Below are positions 11,607-21,555 of a stretch of 64,000 nt of DNA, in pieces. Source of the DNA: Cyanobium sp. CH-040 (GTDB taxonomy: Bacteria; Cyanobacteriota; Cyanobacteriia; PCC-6307; Cyanobiaceae); the NCBI RefSeq assembly GCF_024346135.1, contig NZ_JAGQCJ010000003.1, positions 140,135 through 204,134 of the forward strand, in the 5' to 3' direction. The notes beneath the pieces were generated by a model, which had not been told where the DNA came from, searched no databases, and was given only the letters and a program-made list of their open reading frames with translations. Numbering within the stretch: the first letter of the stretch is position 1; each line of letters begins with the position of its first letter. Made by a program: the position numbers and the translations under genes.

Positions 11607-13616
11607 ATGGCCAGTCCCTTTCAGCTCCACGCCCCCTATGAGCCCAAGGGCGACCAGCCCGAGGCGATCGACGGGCTGGTGGCGGGTGTCGAGGGCGGCG
11701 AGCGCTACCAGACCCTGCTGGGGGCCACGGGTACCGGCAAGACGTTCACGATCGCCAATGTGATCGCCCGCACCGGCCGGCCCACGCTGGTGCTGGCCCA
11801 CAACAAGACGCTGGCGGCCCAGCTCTGCAACGAGCTGAGGGAGTTCTTCCCCAACAACGCCGTCGAATATTTCATCTCCTACTACGACTACTACCAGCCG
11901 GAGGCGTACGTGCCCGTCTCCGACACCTACATCGCCAAGACGGCGTCGATCAATGAGGAGATCGACATGCTGCGCCACTCGGCCACCCGGTCGCTGTTTG
12001 AGCGGCGCGATGTGATCGTGGTGGCCTCGATCAGCTGCATCTACGGCCTGGGGATTCCCAGCGAATACCTCAAGGCCGCCGTGAAGTTCCAGGTGGGCGA
12101 GACGCTCAACCTGCGGGGCTCCCTGCGGGAGCTGGTGAACAATCAGTATTCCCGCAACGACGTGGAGATCTCCCGCGGCCGCTTCCGGGTGCGCGGCGAC
12201 GTGCTGGAGATCGGCCCGGCCTATGAGGACCGGCTGGTGCGGATCGAGCTGTTCGGCGACGAGGTGGAGGCGATCCGCTACGTGGATCCCACCACCGGCG
12301 AGATCCTGCAGAGCCTCGACACCATCAACATCTACCCGGCCAAGCACTTCGTCACACCCAAGGAGCGGCTGCAGGAGGCGATCAAGGCGATCCGGCTCGA
12401 GCTGCGCGAGCGGCTGGATGTGCTCAACGCCCAGGGCCGGCTGCTGGAGGCCCAGCGGCTGGAGCAGCGCACCACCTACGACCTGGAGATGCTGGAGCAG
12501 GTGGGCTACTGCAACGGCGTGGAGAACTACGCCCGCCACCTGGCTGGCCGCGAGGCGGGCACGCCGCCCGAGTGCCTGATCGACTACTTCCCCGACGACT
12601 GGCTGCTGGTGGTGGATGAGAGCCACGTCACGTGCTCGCAGCTGCAGGCGATGTACAACGGCGACCAATCGCGCAAGCAGGTGCTGATCGAGCACGGCTT
12701 CCGCCTGCCCAGCGCCGCCGACAACCGGCCGCTCAAGGGGGAAGAGTTCTGGCAGAAGGCACGCCAGACGATCTTCGTGAGCGCCACCCCGGGGACCTGG
12801 GAGCTGGCCGAGAGCAAGGGACAGGTGGTGGAGCAGGTGATCCGCCCCACCGGCGTGCTCGATCCGGTGGTGGAGGTGCGCCCCACCGACGGCCAGGTGG
12901 ACGACCTGCTGGGGGAGATCCGGGTGCGGGCCGAGAAGCAGGAGCGGGTGCTGGTGACCACCCTCACCAAGCGCATGGCCGAAGACCTCACCGACTACCT
13001 GGCCGAGAACGGCGTGCGGGTGCGCTACCTGCACTCGGAGATCCACTCGATCGAGCGCATCGAGATCATCCAGGACCTCAGGAACGGCGAATACGACGTG
13101 CTGGTGGGCGTGAACCTGCTGCGGGAGGGCCTGGATCTACCGGAGGTGTCGCTGGTGGCGATCCTCGATGCCGACAAGGAGGGCTTCCTGCGGGCGGAGC
13201 GCTCCCTGATCCAGACCATCGGGCGGGCCGCCCGCCACGTGGAGGGGGTGGCCCTGCTCTATGCCGACAACCTCACCGATTCGATGGCCAAGGCGATTTC
13301 CGAAACCGAACGCCGCCGGGCCATCCAGCAGACCTACAACGAGAAGCACGGCATCACCCCCACCCCGGCGGGCAAGCGGGCCGGCAATTCGATCCTCGCC
13401 TTCCTGGAGGTGTCGCGCCGGCTCAACGACGAGCAGCTGGAGCAGGCCACCGAGCAGGCTGAGCACAACGCGGTGCCCCTCGATTCCCTGCCCGAGCTGA
13501 TCCAGCAGCTCGAAGACAAGATGAAGGCCGCCGCCAAGAATCTGGAGTTCGAGGAGGCCGCCAACCTGCGCGACCGCATCAAGGGGTTGCGCCAGAAGCT
13601 GGTGGGCAGGGCCTGA
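11607..13616 (+). CDS. uvrB: excinuclease ABC subunit B
   Basis: Damage-verification helicase of nucleotide excision repair; it works with UvrA and UvrC. Walker A GATGTGKT is at 39-46. The beta-hairpin [10 protein letters not shown] inserts between DNA strands, and the DESH Walker B and helicase motifs follow. A C-terminal UVR domain (about 628-662, [15 protein letters not shown]) contacts UvrC. 669 residues, full length, ATG at 11607. No LexA-like box was seen in the short upstream gap. Convergent with lysC. Confidence 0.97.
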   Translation: MASPFQLHAPYEPKGDQPEAIDGLVAGVEGGERYQTLLGATGTGKTFTIANVIARTGRPTLVLAHNKTLAAQLCNELREFFPNNAVEYFISYYDYYQPEAYVPVSDTYIAKTASINEEIDMLRHSATRSLFERRDVIVVASISCIYGLGIPSEYLKAAVKFQVGETLNLRGSLRELVNNQYSRNDVEISRGRFRVRGDVLEIGPAYEDRLVRIELFGDEVEAIRYVDPTTGEILQSLDTINIYPAKHFVTPKERLQEAIKAIRLELRERLDVLNAQGRLLEAQRLEQRTTYDLEMLEQVGYCNGVENYARHLAGREAGTPPECLIDYFPDDWLLVVDESHVTCSQLQAMYNGDQSRKQVLIEHGFRLPSAADNRPLKGEEFWQKARQTIFVSATPGTWELAESKGQVVEQVIRPTGVLDPVVEVRPTDGQVDDLLGEIRVRAEKQERVLVTTLTKRMAEDLTDYLAENGVRVRYLHSEIHSIERIEIIQDLRNGEYDVLVGVNLLREGLDLPEVSLVAILDADKEGFLRAERSLIQTIGRAARHVEGVALLYADNLTDSMAKAISETERRRAIQQTYNEKHGITPTPAGKRAGNSILAFLEVSRRLNDEQLEQATEQAEHNAVPLDSLPELIQQLEDKMKAAAKNLEFEEAANLRDRIKGLRQKLVGRA

Positions 13617-13653
13617 GCGACCAGGACCAGGCCTGAGCGCCAAGACCTGAGCG
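13612..13653. repeat. three spaced copies of CCTGAGCG at the uvrB/lysC junction
   Basis: CCTGAGCG occurs at 13612-13619 (containing the uvrB stop), 13632-13639 and 13646-13653. It may be a decayed local duplication of the uvrB stop region. No clear terminator hairpin was found. Confidence 0.6.
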
Positions 13654-13660
13654 ACCGGGT

Positions 13661-15529
13661 TCAGACCGGGGCTTCCGTGCCTTCGGCCCTGTGGGTGATG
13701 GCGCCACCCAGCGCGAAGGCGGCGTGCACCGCCTGCAGGGCGCGCACGCCGTCGCCTTCGGCCAGCACGCAGCTGGTGCGGATCTCGCTGGTGGCGATCA
13801 TCTCGATGTTGATCCCCGCTTCCGCCAGGCAGCGGAACATGCGCGCCGCCGTGCCCGGGGTGCAGGGCATGCCGGCGCCGACGGCGCTGACGCGGGCGAT
13901 GGCCGGACCCTCCTCGAAGCGCGAGCCCGGCCACTGGCGCAGCACCGGTGCCAGGGCCCGCTCGGCCCGGGTGCGCTCGTCACGCTTGAGGGTGAAGCTG
14001 ATGTCGCGGCTGAGCTGGCTTCCCTCGCCGTGGGTGCGCTCCGACTGCACGATCGCATCGAGGCTGATGCCCGCATCGGCCAGGGCGCGGCAGACGGCGG
14101 CGGCGGTGCCGGGACGATCGGGCACCCGGCGCACGGCCACCTGGGCCTGGTCGCGGTCCAGGGCCACGCCGCGCACCGGCGGGGCCTCCAGCCGGCAGAG
14201 CTCGGGGTTGTGCTGCAGCTGGCTCTCGTGCAGCTCGAAGGCCTCGGCGGCGGCCCGCAGGGCCCGCTGGCCCTGCTCGCCGGCCACCAGGCAGCTCACC
14301 TTCACCTCGCTGGTGGCGATCAGGCGCACGTTGATGCCGCAGCGGGCCAGGGTGTCGAACAGGCGGGCGGCCACCCCCGGACGGCCCATGATGCCGGCGC
14401 CGGAGATGCTCAGCTTGGCCAGGCCGCCCTCCCCCCGCAGGCAGGCCCCGCCGTCGACGCCATCCGCCAGCTGCTCCACCGGCTCGGCGCCCATGCCGAT
14501 CAGCACCTCCCGGCTCACCAGCAGGGCCTGGTCGAGGTCCGTTTCCGGCAGGGTGAAGGCGATGTCGTTGGTGTAGCCGTCCCCGCCGCGGCCGCTGCCC
14601 TCGTGGGTGGCCTGCACGATCAGGTCCACGTTCAGGCCGGCGGCGCCCAGCGCCTCGAACAGCTGGGCGGCCACTCCGGGCCGGTCGGGCACGTGGGAGA
14701 GGGCCACCACGGCCTGGTGGGTCTCGAGCTGGGCGCCGTCCACGGGCTTGCCCAGCTCCAGGCCGCCGCTGCCGATCGCCTGGGGCGCGCCGCTGGTGAG
14801 CCGGGTGCCCGGGGCCTCGCTCCAGCTGGAGCGCACCACCAGGGGCACGCCGTAGTTGCGGGCGATCTCCACCGCCCGCGGATGCAGCACGGCGGCCCCG
14901 AGGCTGGCCAGCTCCAGCATCTCGTCGCAGGTCACCGTCTCCAGGAACTGGGCATCGGCCACCTTGCGCGGGTCGGTGGTGAGCACCCCGGGCACATCGG
15001 TGTAGATCTCGCAGGCCTCGGCGCCGAGGGCCGCCGCCAGGGCCACGGCCGAGGTGTCGGAGCCGCCGCGGCCCAGGGTGGTGATCTCCGGGGTGCCGGC
15101 GGCGCCGCTGCTGGTGCCCTGGAAGCCGGCCACCACCACCACCTGGCCGTCGTCGAGCAGGCGCCGCAGCCGTTCGGTGCGGATCTCCAGGATGCGGGCC
15201 CGGCCGTGGGCCGACTCGGTGACGATGCCCGCCTGGGTGCCGGTCATCGACACGGCCGGCACCCCCAGGGCGTGCAGGGCCATGGACAGCAGCGCGATCG
15301 ACACCTGCTCACCGGTGGAGAGGAGCATGTCCATCTCGCGCTGGGGCGGGTCGCTGCAGATCGCCCGCGCCAGGCCGGTGAGCTCGTCGGTGGTGTGGCC
15401 CATGGCCGACACCACGATCACCAGTTCGTGGCCCTCTTCCCGGCAGTGGGCGATGCGCCGGGCCACCGCCTGGATGCGCTCCACGTCGGCCACCGAGGTG
15501 CCCCCGAACTTCTGAACCAGCAGGGCCAT
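13661..15529 (-). CDS. lysC: aspartate kinase, four ACT-domain cyanobacterial type
   Basis: Phosphorylates aspartate, the first step for Lys/Thr/Met. The N-terminal kinase domain begins KFGGTSV (7-13) and includes TLGRGGSDTSAVALA. Two tandem ACT pairs follow, giving 622 residues, the expanded allosteric form typical of cyanobacteria. ATG at 15529 (MALLVQKFGG) is chosen; an upstream in-frame ATG adds only a basic non-homologous leader. Feedback control by lysine/threonine through the ACT domains is expected from the family. Its 3' end faces uvrB across a 44-bp gap. Confidence 0.95.
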   Translation of the reverse strand: MALLVQKFGGTSVADVERIQAVARRIAHCREEGHELVIVVSAMGHTTDELTGLARAICSDPPQREMDMLLSTGEQVSIALLSMALHALGVPAVSMTGTQAGIVTESAHGRARILEIRTERLRRLLDDGQVVVVAGFQGTSSGAAGTPEITTLGRGGSDTSAVALAAALGAEACEIYTDVPGVLTTDPRKVADAQFLETVTCDEMLELASLGAAVLHPRAVEIARNYGVPLVVRSSWSEAPGTRLTSGAPQAIGSGGLELGKPVDGAQLETHQAVVALSHVPDRPGVAAQLFEALGAAGLNVDLIVQATHEGSGRGGDGYTNDIAFTLPETDLDQALLVSREVLIGMGAEPVEQLADGVDGGACLRGEGGLAKLSISGAGIMGRPGVAARLFDTLARCGINVRLIATSEVKVSCLVAGEQGQRALRAAAEAFELHESQLQHNPELCRLEAPPVRGVALDRDQAQVAVRRVPDRPGTAAAVCRALADAGISLDAIVQSERTHGEGSQLSRDISFTLKRDERTRAERALAPVLRQWPGSRFEEGPAIARVSAVGAGMPCTPGTAARMFRCLAEAGINIEMIATSEIRTSCVLAEGDGVRALQAVHAAFALGGAITHRAEGTEAPV

Positions 15530-15584
15530 GGCACCGGGACCGCGCCCCCGCGGTCTGCACATCGATCGCAGCGATTATCTGCCC

Positions 15585-16601
15585 TCACCCCGCGCCGGCG
15601 GTGCCCAGCAGGAAGCCGTCGCGGAAGGCGGCGCCGGGATCGGCGCCGCGCTTGAGCTGGACCTCCACCTCCAACAGCTGGCCCAGCAGTCCCAGGAACC
15701 GCTCCGGCTGGCGGCCGCGGATCTGGCGGCGCAGCACGTAGACGCGCTTGGGGTTGCCGATGCCGGCGGCCTGGGCGATGGCAGTCACGTCCTGCTCCCC
15801 CTGGCGATCGAGCAGGGCCACCCACAGCCAGCCGCGGATCTGGCCGCTGAGGGTGGCGACGATGCGCAGCGCCGGCTCCCCGGACGCCAGCAGTGCGTCG
15901 AGCAGGGCGATGGCCTCGGCCGGCCGCCCCGCCAGCAGGGCATCCCCCACCGCCAGGGCGGTGGTGCTGTGGCCGCCCACCAGGGCCTGCACCGCCGCCG
16001 CGGTGATCGCCGGTGCTGTGCCCGCCGGGGGGGCGGCCTCGGCGGCGGCGAACAGGCTGAGTTTCTCCAGCTCGCTGGCCAGGCGGGCGCTGTCGCTGCC
16101 GATCGCCTCGGCCAGGGCCTCGGCGGCGGCCGGCTCCAGCGCCAGCCCCAGCTCGCGGGCGGTGCGGGCCACCAGGTCCACCTGTCCGGCCTCGTCCCAC
16201 ACCGCCGGCAGCGGGAAGCTGCGCTCGCTGGCCTGGCCCGCCTTGACCAGCTTCTGCAGGGCCTTGGTGGTGCGCAGGCGGCCGTCCGGCTTGGCCGGGT
16301 TGACCAGCAGCAGATGGCAGCTCTCGGGGATCAGCTCCAGCGCCGCCTCCAGCTGGTCGGCCAGCTCCGCCGGGCACTGGTTGCAGAAGGGACTGCGCTG
16401 CAGCGCCACCACCCGGGCGCCGGCCCCGAAGGGCGGCGTGCGCGCCTCCTCCAGGGCCCGGGCCGCCTGGTCGGGGTCGTTGCCGTCCAGGCGGCTGAGG
16501 TTGATGGCGGCCCAGGCCGGATCCACCAGCTCAGCGATCAGGGCCTCCACCGCCCGGCCGCGGGCCGCTTCGTCGTCGCCCCAGAGCAGGTGGATGGGCA
16601 T
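15585..16601 (-). CDS. holA: DNA polymerase III delta subunit
   Basis: Delta subunit of the clamp loader, which opens the beta clamp. 338 residues beginning MPIHLLWGDD, with the family's Rossmann-like ATPase-fold N-terminus lacking a functional P-loop and the conserved GNPKRVYVLRRQI region near the C-terminus. ATG at 16601 overlaps the stop of the upstream Phd-PIN gene as TGATG, so it is translated by coupling. Upstream frame extension lies in that other gene. Confidence 0.9.
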   Translation of the reverse strand: MPIHLLWGDDEAARGRAVEALIAELVDPAWAAINLSRLDGNDPDQAARALEEARTPPFGAGARVVALQRSPFCNQCPAELADQLEAALELIPESCHLLLVNPAKPDGRLRTTKALQKLVKAGQASERSFPLPAVWDEAGQVDLVARTARELGLALEPAAAEALAEAIGSDSARLASELEKLSLFAAAEAAPPAGTAPAITAAAVQALVGGHSTTALAVGDALLAGRPAEAIALLDALLASGEPALRIVATLSGQIRGWLWVALLDRQGEQDVTAIAQAAGIGNPKRVYVLRRQIRGRQPERFLGLLGQLLEVEVQLKRGADPGAAFRDGFLLGTAGAG

Positions 16602-17338
16602 CAGACGCTGGGCACCACGGGCAGGTCGAGGGCGGGCAGCAGGGCCCGGCCGTGCAGCAGCTCCGCATCGTCGCTCACCAGCACCGCCGCTCCGGCCTGG
16701 ATGGCCGCGGCCAGTTCCAGGGCGGCCCCGGCGCTGAGGTGGCCCCCGCATGGCTGGGTTCCGGATGGCTGGGTCGCCCATGGCTGGGTCGCCCGTAGAC
16801 GGGGCCGGCGCAGGCGGGCGGCGGCCTCGGCGACGGCCCCATCCACCGCCATCACCTGCCAGGCCTGGCCGTCGGCGAACACCTGGCGGTAGCTCTGGGC
16901 CCGGCCCTCGTGGCCCCGGCTGAGGGGCCCCTCCAGCAGCCGCATCAGGCAGAGGCTGCTGATCTGCCCGCGCCAGATTCCCCGGCCGATGCCCTCCAGC
17001 AGCTGGGTGAGCAGCCCGCCCTTGTCGGCTGCACCGCTGAGAAAGGCGATCAGCGCCGAGGCCTCGAAGCCGATCAGGGCCCCATGGGCCAGCTGGTGAG
17101 GGTCAAACGGGCTCCCGGAGGCCGAAGGGACTGCTGCCGAATCCGGCCAGTATCCGCGGCCACTGCCGCGCAGCTCCAGCAGCCGCCGGCGCTGGGGCAC
17201 CTGCCGCTGGTAGAGCGGGACCAGGGCCGCCACAGGCTGGCCGTGACGGTTGATCACCAGCTGCTCGCCGGCCTCGGCCCGGCTGAGCAGCTCGGGCAGG
17301 CGCCGCCTGGCCTCCTGCACCCCCAGGGACTCGGTCAT
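16601..17338 (-). CDS. single-chain fusion of Phd/YefM-type antitoxin and degenerate PIN domain
   Basis: 245 residues from ATG at 17338. Residues 1-45 are a Phd/YefM fold (VQEARRRLPELLSRAEAGEQLVINRHGQPVAALVP). About 85-240 is a PIN-like domain. The PIN acidic positions are altered: Glu92 (GFEASAL) replaces the usual first Asp, Glu136 is kept (LLEGPL), the third Asp is missing (AGAALEL, 203-209) and Asp223/224 is kept. The fold is clear; RNase activity is doubtful. Three 15-bp repeats encode ATQPW/ATQPS/GTQPC at 183-197. The stop overlaps the holA start. A perfect dyad lies 35 bp upstream. Confidence 0.75.
   Translation of the reverse strand: MTESLGVQEARRRLPELLSRAEAGEQLVINRHGQPVAALVPLYQRQVPQRRRLLELRGSGRGYWPDSAAVPSASGSPFDPHQLAHGALIGFEASALIAFLSGAADKGGLLTQLLEGIGRGIWRGQISSLCLMRLLEGPLSRGHEGRAQSYRQVFADGQAWQVMAVDGAVAEAAARLRRPRLRATQPWATQPSGTQPCGGHLSAGAALELAAAIQAGAAVLVSDDAELLHGRALLPALDLPVVPSV
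16749..16793. repeat. three 15-bp coding repeats in the PIN domain
   Basis: Three head-to-tail imperfect 15-bp units sharing TGGCTGGGT encode x-T-Q-P-x five-residue repeats. They sit between PIN helices, just before the place where the third acidic residue is normally found. Confidence 0.8.
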
Positions 17339-17372
17339 CGGCGCAGCGGTGAGGGTGGTGCGGGCTGTTCCA

Positions 17373-17395
17373 ATTCTGTACACGCTGTACAGAAT
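17373..17395. promoter_or_regulatory. perfect dyad, 10-bp arms with TGTACA-N3-TGTACA core
   Basis: ATTCTGTACA, then CGC, then TGTACAGAAT: a perfect 23-bp inverted repeat in the divergent gap between the Phd-PIN gene (35 bp away) and cobH. Phd-type proteins repress their own promoters, so this may be the autoregulatory operator. The same core recurs upstream of mutS (21297-21325). It does not fit NtcA (GTA-N8-TAC; here N7). Confidence 0.75.
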
Positions 17396-17550
17396 CAGGA
17401 TCCGGCTTCAACGCGATTCGGCCGGAGCGCGATCCGGTCGTCACAGGGTCGGGCTGAAACCTGAGCTGCAACCGGGCCGAAACTGGTGCTGAAACAGGGC
17501 GTCGGTTGCCCGGATCCGCCAGGCGACGCCACTGCCACCCCCCTTTCCGC

Positions 17551-18279
17551 TTGGACCCACTGCCTGACCACCGGTTCGACCATCCGATCTTCAGCGAGAG
17601 CATCGTTCTGATCCGGCAGCTGCTGGCGGATCAGGCCCGCGGCGATGCCCACCTGGCGCGGACGCTGGCGGGGCTGGATGGCCAGGAGCGCGATGTGCTG
17701 GAGCGCTGCGTGCACAGCAGCGGCGATCCGGCGATCGCGGCCGATCTCGGCTTCACCCCGCAGGCCTGCGCGGCCGGGGTGGCGGCGCTGCGGGCCGGGG
17801 CGCCGATCCTCACCGACACGGCCATGGCCGCGGCGGCGGTGGCGCCGATGGCGGGGCGCACCTTCGCCAACCGGGTGGCGTGCGCCCTGGCCTGGGCCCC
17901 GGCGCAGGCGCCCGCGGGCTCCACGCGCGCGGCGGCCGGCATGGCGGCGGCCCTCGCGGAGCTGGGTGCCGGCGGCAGAGGTGCCGGGACGCCGGCCGTC
18001 GCGCCGGTGGTGCTGATCGGCAGCGCCCCCACCGCCCTGGAGGTGCTGCTGGAGCGGGTGGCGGCCGGCGCGGTGGAGGCCCCGGCCCTGGTGATCGGCA
18101 TGCCGGTGGGATTCGTGGGGGTGGAGCAGAGCAAGCGCCGCCTGGCGGCGAGTGGCCTGGCCCACATCCGGCTCGAGGGCTCCAAGGGCGGAGCCGGTCT
18201 GGTGGCCGCGGCCTGCAACGCCCTGCTGCGGGCCGGCTGGCTTCAGGCGGCGAGCGCCCCGTCCCCCTTCTCCGGCTGA
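17551..18279 (+). CDS. cobH: precorrin-8X methylmutase
   Basis: Moves a methyl group from C-11 to C-12 to form hydrogenobyrinate in cobalamin (pseudocobalamin) synthesis. The family marks are [10 protein letters not shown] and the active-site His55 in RCVHSSGDP, with [12 protein letters not shown] and [11 protein letters not shown] later. The start is uncertain: no ATG is available. TTG at 17551 ([14 protein letters not shown]) fits homologue length; TTG at 17506 adds 15 basic residues. The 3' end overlaps the mutS 3' end by 37 bp. Confidence 0.88.
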   Translation: MDPLPDHRFDHPIFSESIVLIRQLLADQARGDAHLARTLAGLDGQERDVLERCVHSSGDPAIAADLGFTPQACAAGVAALRAGAPILTDTAMAAAAVAPMAGRTFANRVACALAWAPAQAPAGSTRAAAGMAAALAELGAGGRGAGTPAVAPVVLIGSAPTALEVLLERVAAGAVEAPALVIGMPVGFVGVEQSKRRLAASGLAHIRLEGSKGGAGLVAAACNALLRAGWLQAASAPSPFSG

Positions 18280-21149
18280 CCGAGGCTGATCTGGCTGTTG
18301 GCCTCGATGCGGCCCAGCACCTGGCGGGCGCGCAGCACCACCGGCGCCGGCACGCCGGCCAGGCGGGCTGCCTCGATGCCGTAGCTGCGGCTGGCGCCGC
18401 CGGGCACCACGCGGTGCAGGAAGCGCAGGTCGTGGCCGGTCTCCTCCACCAGCACCCGGGCGTTGGCGACGTTGGGCAGCACGGCGGCCAGTTCGTTGAG
18501 CTCGTGGTAGTGGGTGGCGAACACGCAGCGGGCGCCGATGGCGGTGGCCAGGTGCTCGGCCACCGCCCAGGCGATCGAGAGGCCGTCGAAGGTGGCGGTG
18601 CCGCGGCCGATCTCGTCGAGCAGCACCAGGGAGCGGGCCGTGGCGTGGTGAAGGATGTTGGCCGTCTCGGCCATCTCCACCATGAAGGTGGACTGGCCGG
18701 CGGCCAGGTCGTCGCCGGCGCCGACGCGGGTGAAGATGCGGTCGGCGATGCCGAGGCGGGCGGACGCCGCCGGGATCCAGCTGCCCATCTGGGCCAGCAG
18801 CTGCAGCAGGCCGTTCTGGCGCAGGTAGCAGCTCTTGCCGCTGGCGTTGGGGCCGGTGAGGATCAGCAGGTCGGGGGCCCCCCCGGTGTCACTGCTGCTT
18901 CCCAGGGCGATGCCGTTGGCGGTGAAGCCCTCCTCCACCAGCAGCTGCTCCACCACCGGGTGGCGGCCGGCCTCGATCTGCAGCACGCGGGCGTCGGCGC
19001 CGCCGGGGTCGGTGATCTCCGGGCAGCAGTAGCCGCCGGTGGCGGCCACCTCGGCCAGGCCGGCGAGGGCATCGAGTTCGGCCACCAGCCGGGCCGCCGT
19101 GCGGATCGCCGCGGCCTGCTCGCCGACGCGGCCGCGCAGGGCGCAGAACAGCTCGTATTCGCGCTGGGCGGCGCGGGCCCGCAGCTGCTGGATGCGGCCC
19201 TCGCGGGCCTTGAGCTCGGGGGTGACGAAGCGCTCCTCGTTGGCCAGGGTCTGGCGGCGGATCCAGTGCTCAGGCACGGCGCCGGCCTTGGCCCGGCTCA
19301 CCGCCAGGAAGTAGCCGAAGGTGCGGTGGTACTGCAGCCGCAGGGTGCTGATGCCGCTGAGCCGGCGCTCGTCGGCCTCCTGGCCGGCCAGCCAGGCGTC
19401 CTGGTCGTCGAGCTGGTTGCGCAGGCCGTCGAGCTGGGCGTCGACGCCGTCGTGGATCAGGCCGCCCTCGCTCAGGGCCAGGGGCGGACTCTCCACCAGG
19501 GTGTGGCGCAGGTGTGCGGCCAGCGCCTCGAGCTCCGGCCAGGGGCGGGCCAGGGCCTGCAGCGGTGCGCTGGTGGCGCCGGCCAGCAGGGCGGCCAGCT
19601 GGGGGAGGCGCTCGAGGCCGTCGGCCAGGGCCACCAGGTCGCGGGCCGAAGCGCTGCCGGCGCCGGCCCGGCCGGCGAGACGCTCCAGGTCGCCCATCGG
19701 CCGCAGCAGCCGGCGCACCGCCAGGCGCAGGGGACGGGCCGCCACCAGCTCGCTCACACTGCCCTGGCGCTCGAGGATGGCGGCGCGTTCCACCAGCGGC
19801 GCCTCCAGCCAGCGCCGCAGGCAGCGGCCGCCCATGGCCGTGTGGGTGCGGTCGATCGCCCACAGCAGCGAGCCGTGCAGGCTGCCGCCCAGCTGGGTGC
19901 GGGTGAGTTCGAGGTTGCGGCGGGTGGCGGCGTCGAGCACCAGGGCGTCGCCGGCGTGCCAGGTGGTGGGCAGGTCGAGGGGCACCCGGGGCGGGTCGCC
20001 GCTGCCGCCGCCTGCGGAGCTGTTCTGGCTGCCGTACTGGCTGCCGTTCTGGGTACCGTCCAGGTAGTGCACCAGGCCGCCGGCGGCGCGCAGGGCCAGG
20101 GGCACCTCCCCCAGCCCGAGGCCATCGAGGCTGGCCAGGCCGAAGCGCTCCTTGAGGGTGGCGCTGGCCTCCGGCAGCTCGAAGGGGGTGCGGGGCAGCC
20201 GCGTGAGCCGCAGGCCGGCGGGACACCAGGCCGGCGCCGCGGCGGTGTCATGGGGCGCGCCGTCAGCGCCGCCGCCGGGCCAGAGCACCTCGGCGGCCTC
20301 CAGCTGCAGCAGCTCCTGGTGCAGGGCGTCGCTGCCGCGGCGCTCGCTCACCCGGAACTCGCCGGTGCTCACGTCGGCCACGGCCAGACCCCAGCGGGCC
20401 GCCGAGCCCTGGGCGGGGCCGTCCAGCACCACGGCACAGAGCCAGTTGTTGCGGCGGGCGGCGAGCATGCCCTCCTCCAGCACCGTGCCGGGGGTGAGCA
20501 CGCGGGTGATGTCGCGGCGCAGCAGCTCGCCCCGGGCGGGGGTGGTTTCCAGCTGATCGCAGAGGGCCACGCTGAGGCCGCGGCGCACCAGCTCGCCGCA
20601 GTAGCGCTCGGCGGCATGGTGGGGGATGCCGGCCATGGGCACCCGGCCGATCGCCTTGCCGCCCTCCTTGCCGGTGAGGGTGAGCTCCAGCAGGCGCGAG
20701 ACGGCGATCGCGTCCTCGAAGAAGCACTCGAAGAAATCCCCCAGCCGGTAGAGCAGCAGCCGCTCGGGATGCGCCCGTTTGAGCTCCACGTAGTGGCGCA
20801 GCATCGGCGTGAGCTGATCCGGCTCCACCAGGCGGTGGTGGTGCCAGGGGGGGAGGTCGGAGTCGGGGCTGCCGGGGCCGTTGGCGGCGGTTTCGCCGGA
20901 GGCTGCGGACGGCGCACCGGACTGGGAGGACGGGCCGGCGGCGGCAGGGCTGGCCTGGCGGCGCCGGCGGGGGCGGGCGGCGGCATCGGCCGCCAGGGCC
21001 TCGGCATCGAGGCCATCGCTGGTGGCGGCTGGTTTTGCCGCGGCTTGCGGGGCGGCGCGGCGCGCCGGTCCGGGGATGTCGCCGAAGAGGCTGCCCTGCA
21101 CGGCGGCTTCGGACACGAGCGAAAGCTGCTGCTCGGCTTCCGCGGCCAC
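18243..21149 (-). CDS. mutS: DNA mismatch repair protein MutS
   Basis: Recognises mismatches and starts mismatch repair. 968 residues. The mismatch-wedge motif is [11 protein letters not shown] (about 134-144). ATPase Walker A is GPNASGKS (about 765), with [19 protein letters not shown] and the ATHYHEL motif after it. The first ~80 residues are an Ala/Pro-rich extension, part of which may bind the clamp (QGSLFG-like QLSLV motif). Start GTG at 21149: the frame is closed by TGA at 21158-21156, only two codons upstream. A 406-bp gap with a hexanucleotide array and a dyad lies upstream. Confidence 0.96.
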   Translation of the reverse strand: MAAEAEQQLSLVSEAAVQGSLFGDIPGPARRAAPQAAAKPAATSDGLDAEALAADAAARPRRRRQASPAAAGPSSQSGAPSAASGETAANGPGSPDSDLPPWHHHRLVEPDQLTPMLRHYVELKRAHPERLLLYRLGDFFECFFEDAIAVSRLLELTLTGKEGGKAIGRVPMAGIPHHAAERYCGELVRRGLSVALCDQLETTPARGELLRRDITRVLTPGTVLEEGMLAARRNNWLCAVVLDGPAQGSAARWGLAVADVSTGEFRVSERRGSDALHQELLQLEAAEVLWPGGGADGAPHDTAAAPAWCPAGLRLTRLPRTPFELPEASATLKERFGLASLDGLGLGEVPLALRAAGGLVHYLDGTQNGSQYGSQNSSAGGGSGDPPRVPLDLPTTWHAGDALVLDAATRRNLELTRTQLGGSLHGSLLWAIDRTHTAMGGRCLRRWLEAPLVERAAILERQGSVSELVAARPLRLAVRRLLRPMGDLERLAGRAGAGSASARDLVALADGLERLPQLAALLAGATSAPLQALARPWPELEALAAHLRHTLVESPPLALSEGGLIHDGVDAQLDGLRNQLDDQDAWLAGQEADERRLSGISTLRLQYHRTFGYFLAVSRAKAGAVPEHWIRRQTLANEERFVTPELKAREGRIQQLRARAAQREYELFCALRGRVGEQAAAIRTAARLVAELDALAGLAEVAATGGYCCPEITDPGGADARVLQIEAGRHPVVEQLLVEEGFTANGIALGSSSDTGGAPDLLILTGPNASGKSCYLRQNGLLQLLAQMGSWIPAASARLGIADRIFTRVGAGDDLAAGQSTFMVEMAETANILHHATARSLVLLDEIGRGTATFDGLSIAWAVAEHLATAIGARCVFATHYHELNELAAVLPNVANARVLVEETGHDLRFLHRVVPGGASRSYGIEAARLAGVPAPVVLRARQVLGRIEANSQISLGQPEKGDGALAA

Positions 21150-21296
21150 GGGCGCTCACAGGACTCTCAGGCTGGGATCGTAGGCGCAGTCGGCAGCCTG
21201 GCCGAGCGTCTGGCTGAGCGCCGGGCTGAGCGTCTGGTCGCGTGCACGGCTGAGCGCTGCGGGCTCCCGGGAGCGAAGGGGGTGTGCGGGTGTTTT

Positions 21297-21325
21297 CGAG
21301 TTGTGTACAGGCTGTACAGAACTCG
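21297..21325. promoter_or_regulatory. 13-bp-arm inverted repeat with TGTACA-N3-TGTACA core upstream of mutS
   Basis: CGAGTTGTGTACA, then GGC, then TGTACAGAACTCG. The arms match except for one position. The core is the same as in the dyad at 17373-17395. It is 148 bp upstream of the mutS GTG and about 230 bp upstream of psbZ. It resembles a cyanobacterial LexA-type box (two GTAC half-sites) but has five rather than four bases between the half-sites. Confidence 0.7.
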
Positions 21326-21343
21326 ATCCTCTCCGCTCACGGT

Positions 21344-21433
21344 CCATCGCCATCGCCATCGCCATCGCCATCGCCACCGCCACCGCCACCGCCACCGCCA
21401 CCGCCACCGCCACCGCCACCGCCACCGCCACCT
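21344..21433. repeat. hexanucleotide microsatellite upstream of mutS
   Basis: Five copies of CCATCG followed by nine copies of CCACCG and a partial unit, about 90 bp of uninterrupted hexamer repeat. It lies about 195 bp upstream of the mutS start and 120 bp upstream of psbZ. Copy changes would alter spacing or leader length but not reading frame (unit of 6). Confidence 0.95.
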
Positions 21434-21555
21434 GGCCACGGCTGGTCGGGGGCGGCTGCCCGACAACTTGTGAAGGAACGTCCCGGGGTGCGCCGGGGAG
21501 CCGGGAGCCACGTGTGAGAATCCCGAAACTGACCGGCCGGCCTGCCCGCTGATCC

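Larger units (their letters stand above)
21150..21555. other. 406-bp divergent intergenic region mutS/psbZ
   Basis: Contains GCTGAGCG-like short repeats near 21200-21260, the TGTACA dyad at 21297-21325 and the hexanucleotide array at 21344-21433. Open frames across the array (Met-Ala and Val-Ala repeats on the minus strand) are products of the repeat and were not called. Confidence 0.75.

Noticed and set aside
17373..17395. NtcA site
   Set aside because: The spacing between GTA and TAC is 7, not 8.
21344..21433. CRISPR array
   Set aside because: The repeat is a contiguous 6-bp unit with no spacers; no cas genes were seen anywhere.
17880..21473. 1197-codon + strand open frame
   Set aside because: Antisense to mutS and then reading the hexamer array as His-Arg repeats; no domain is visible.
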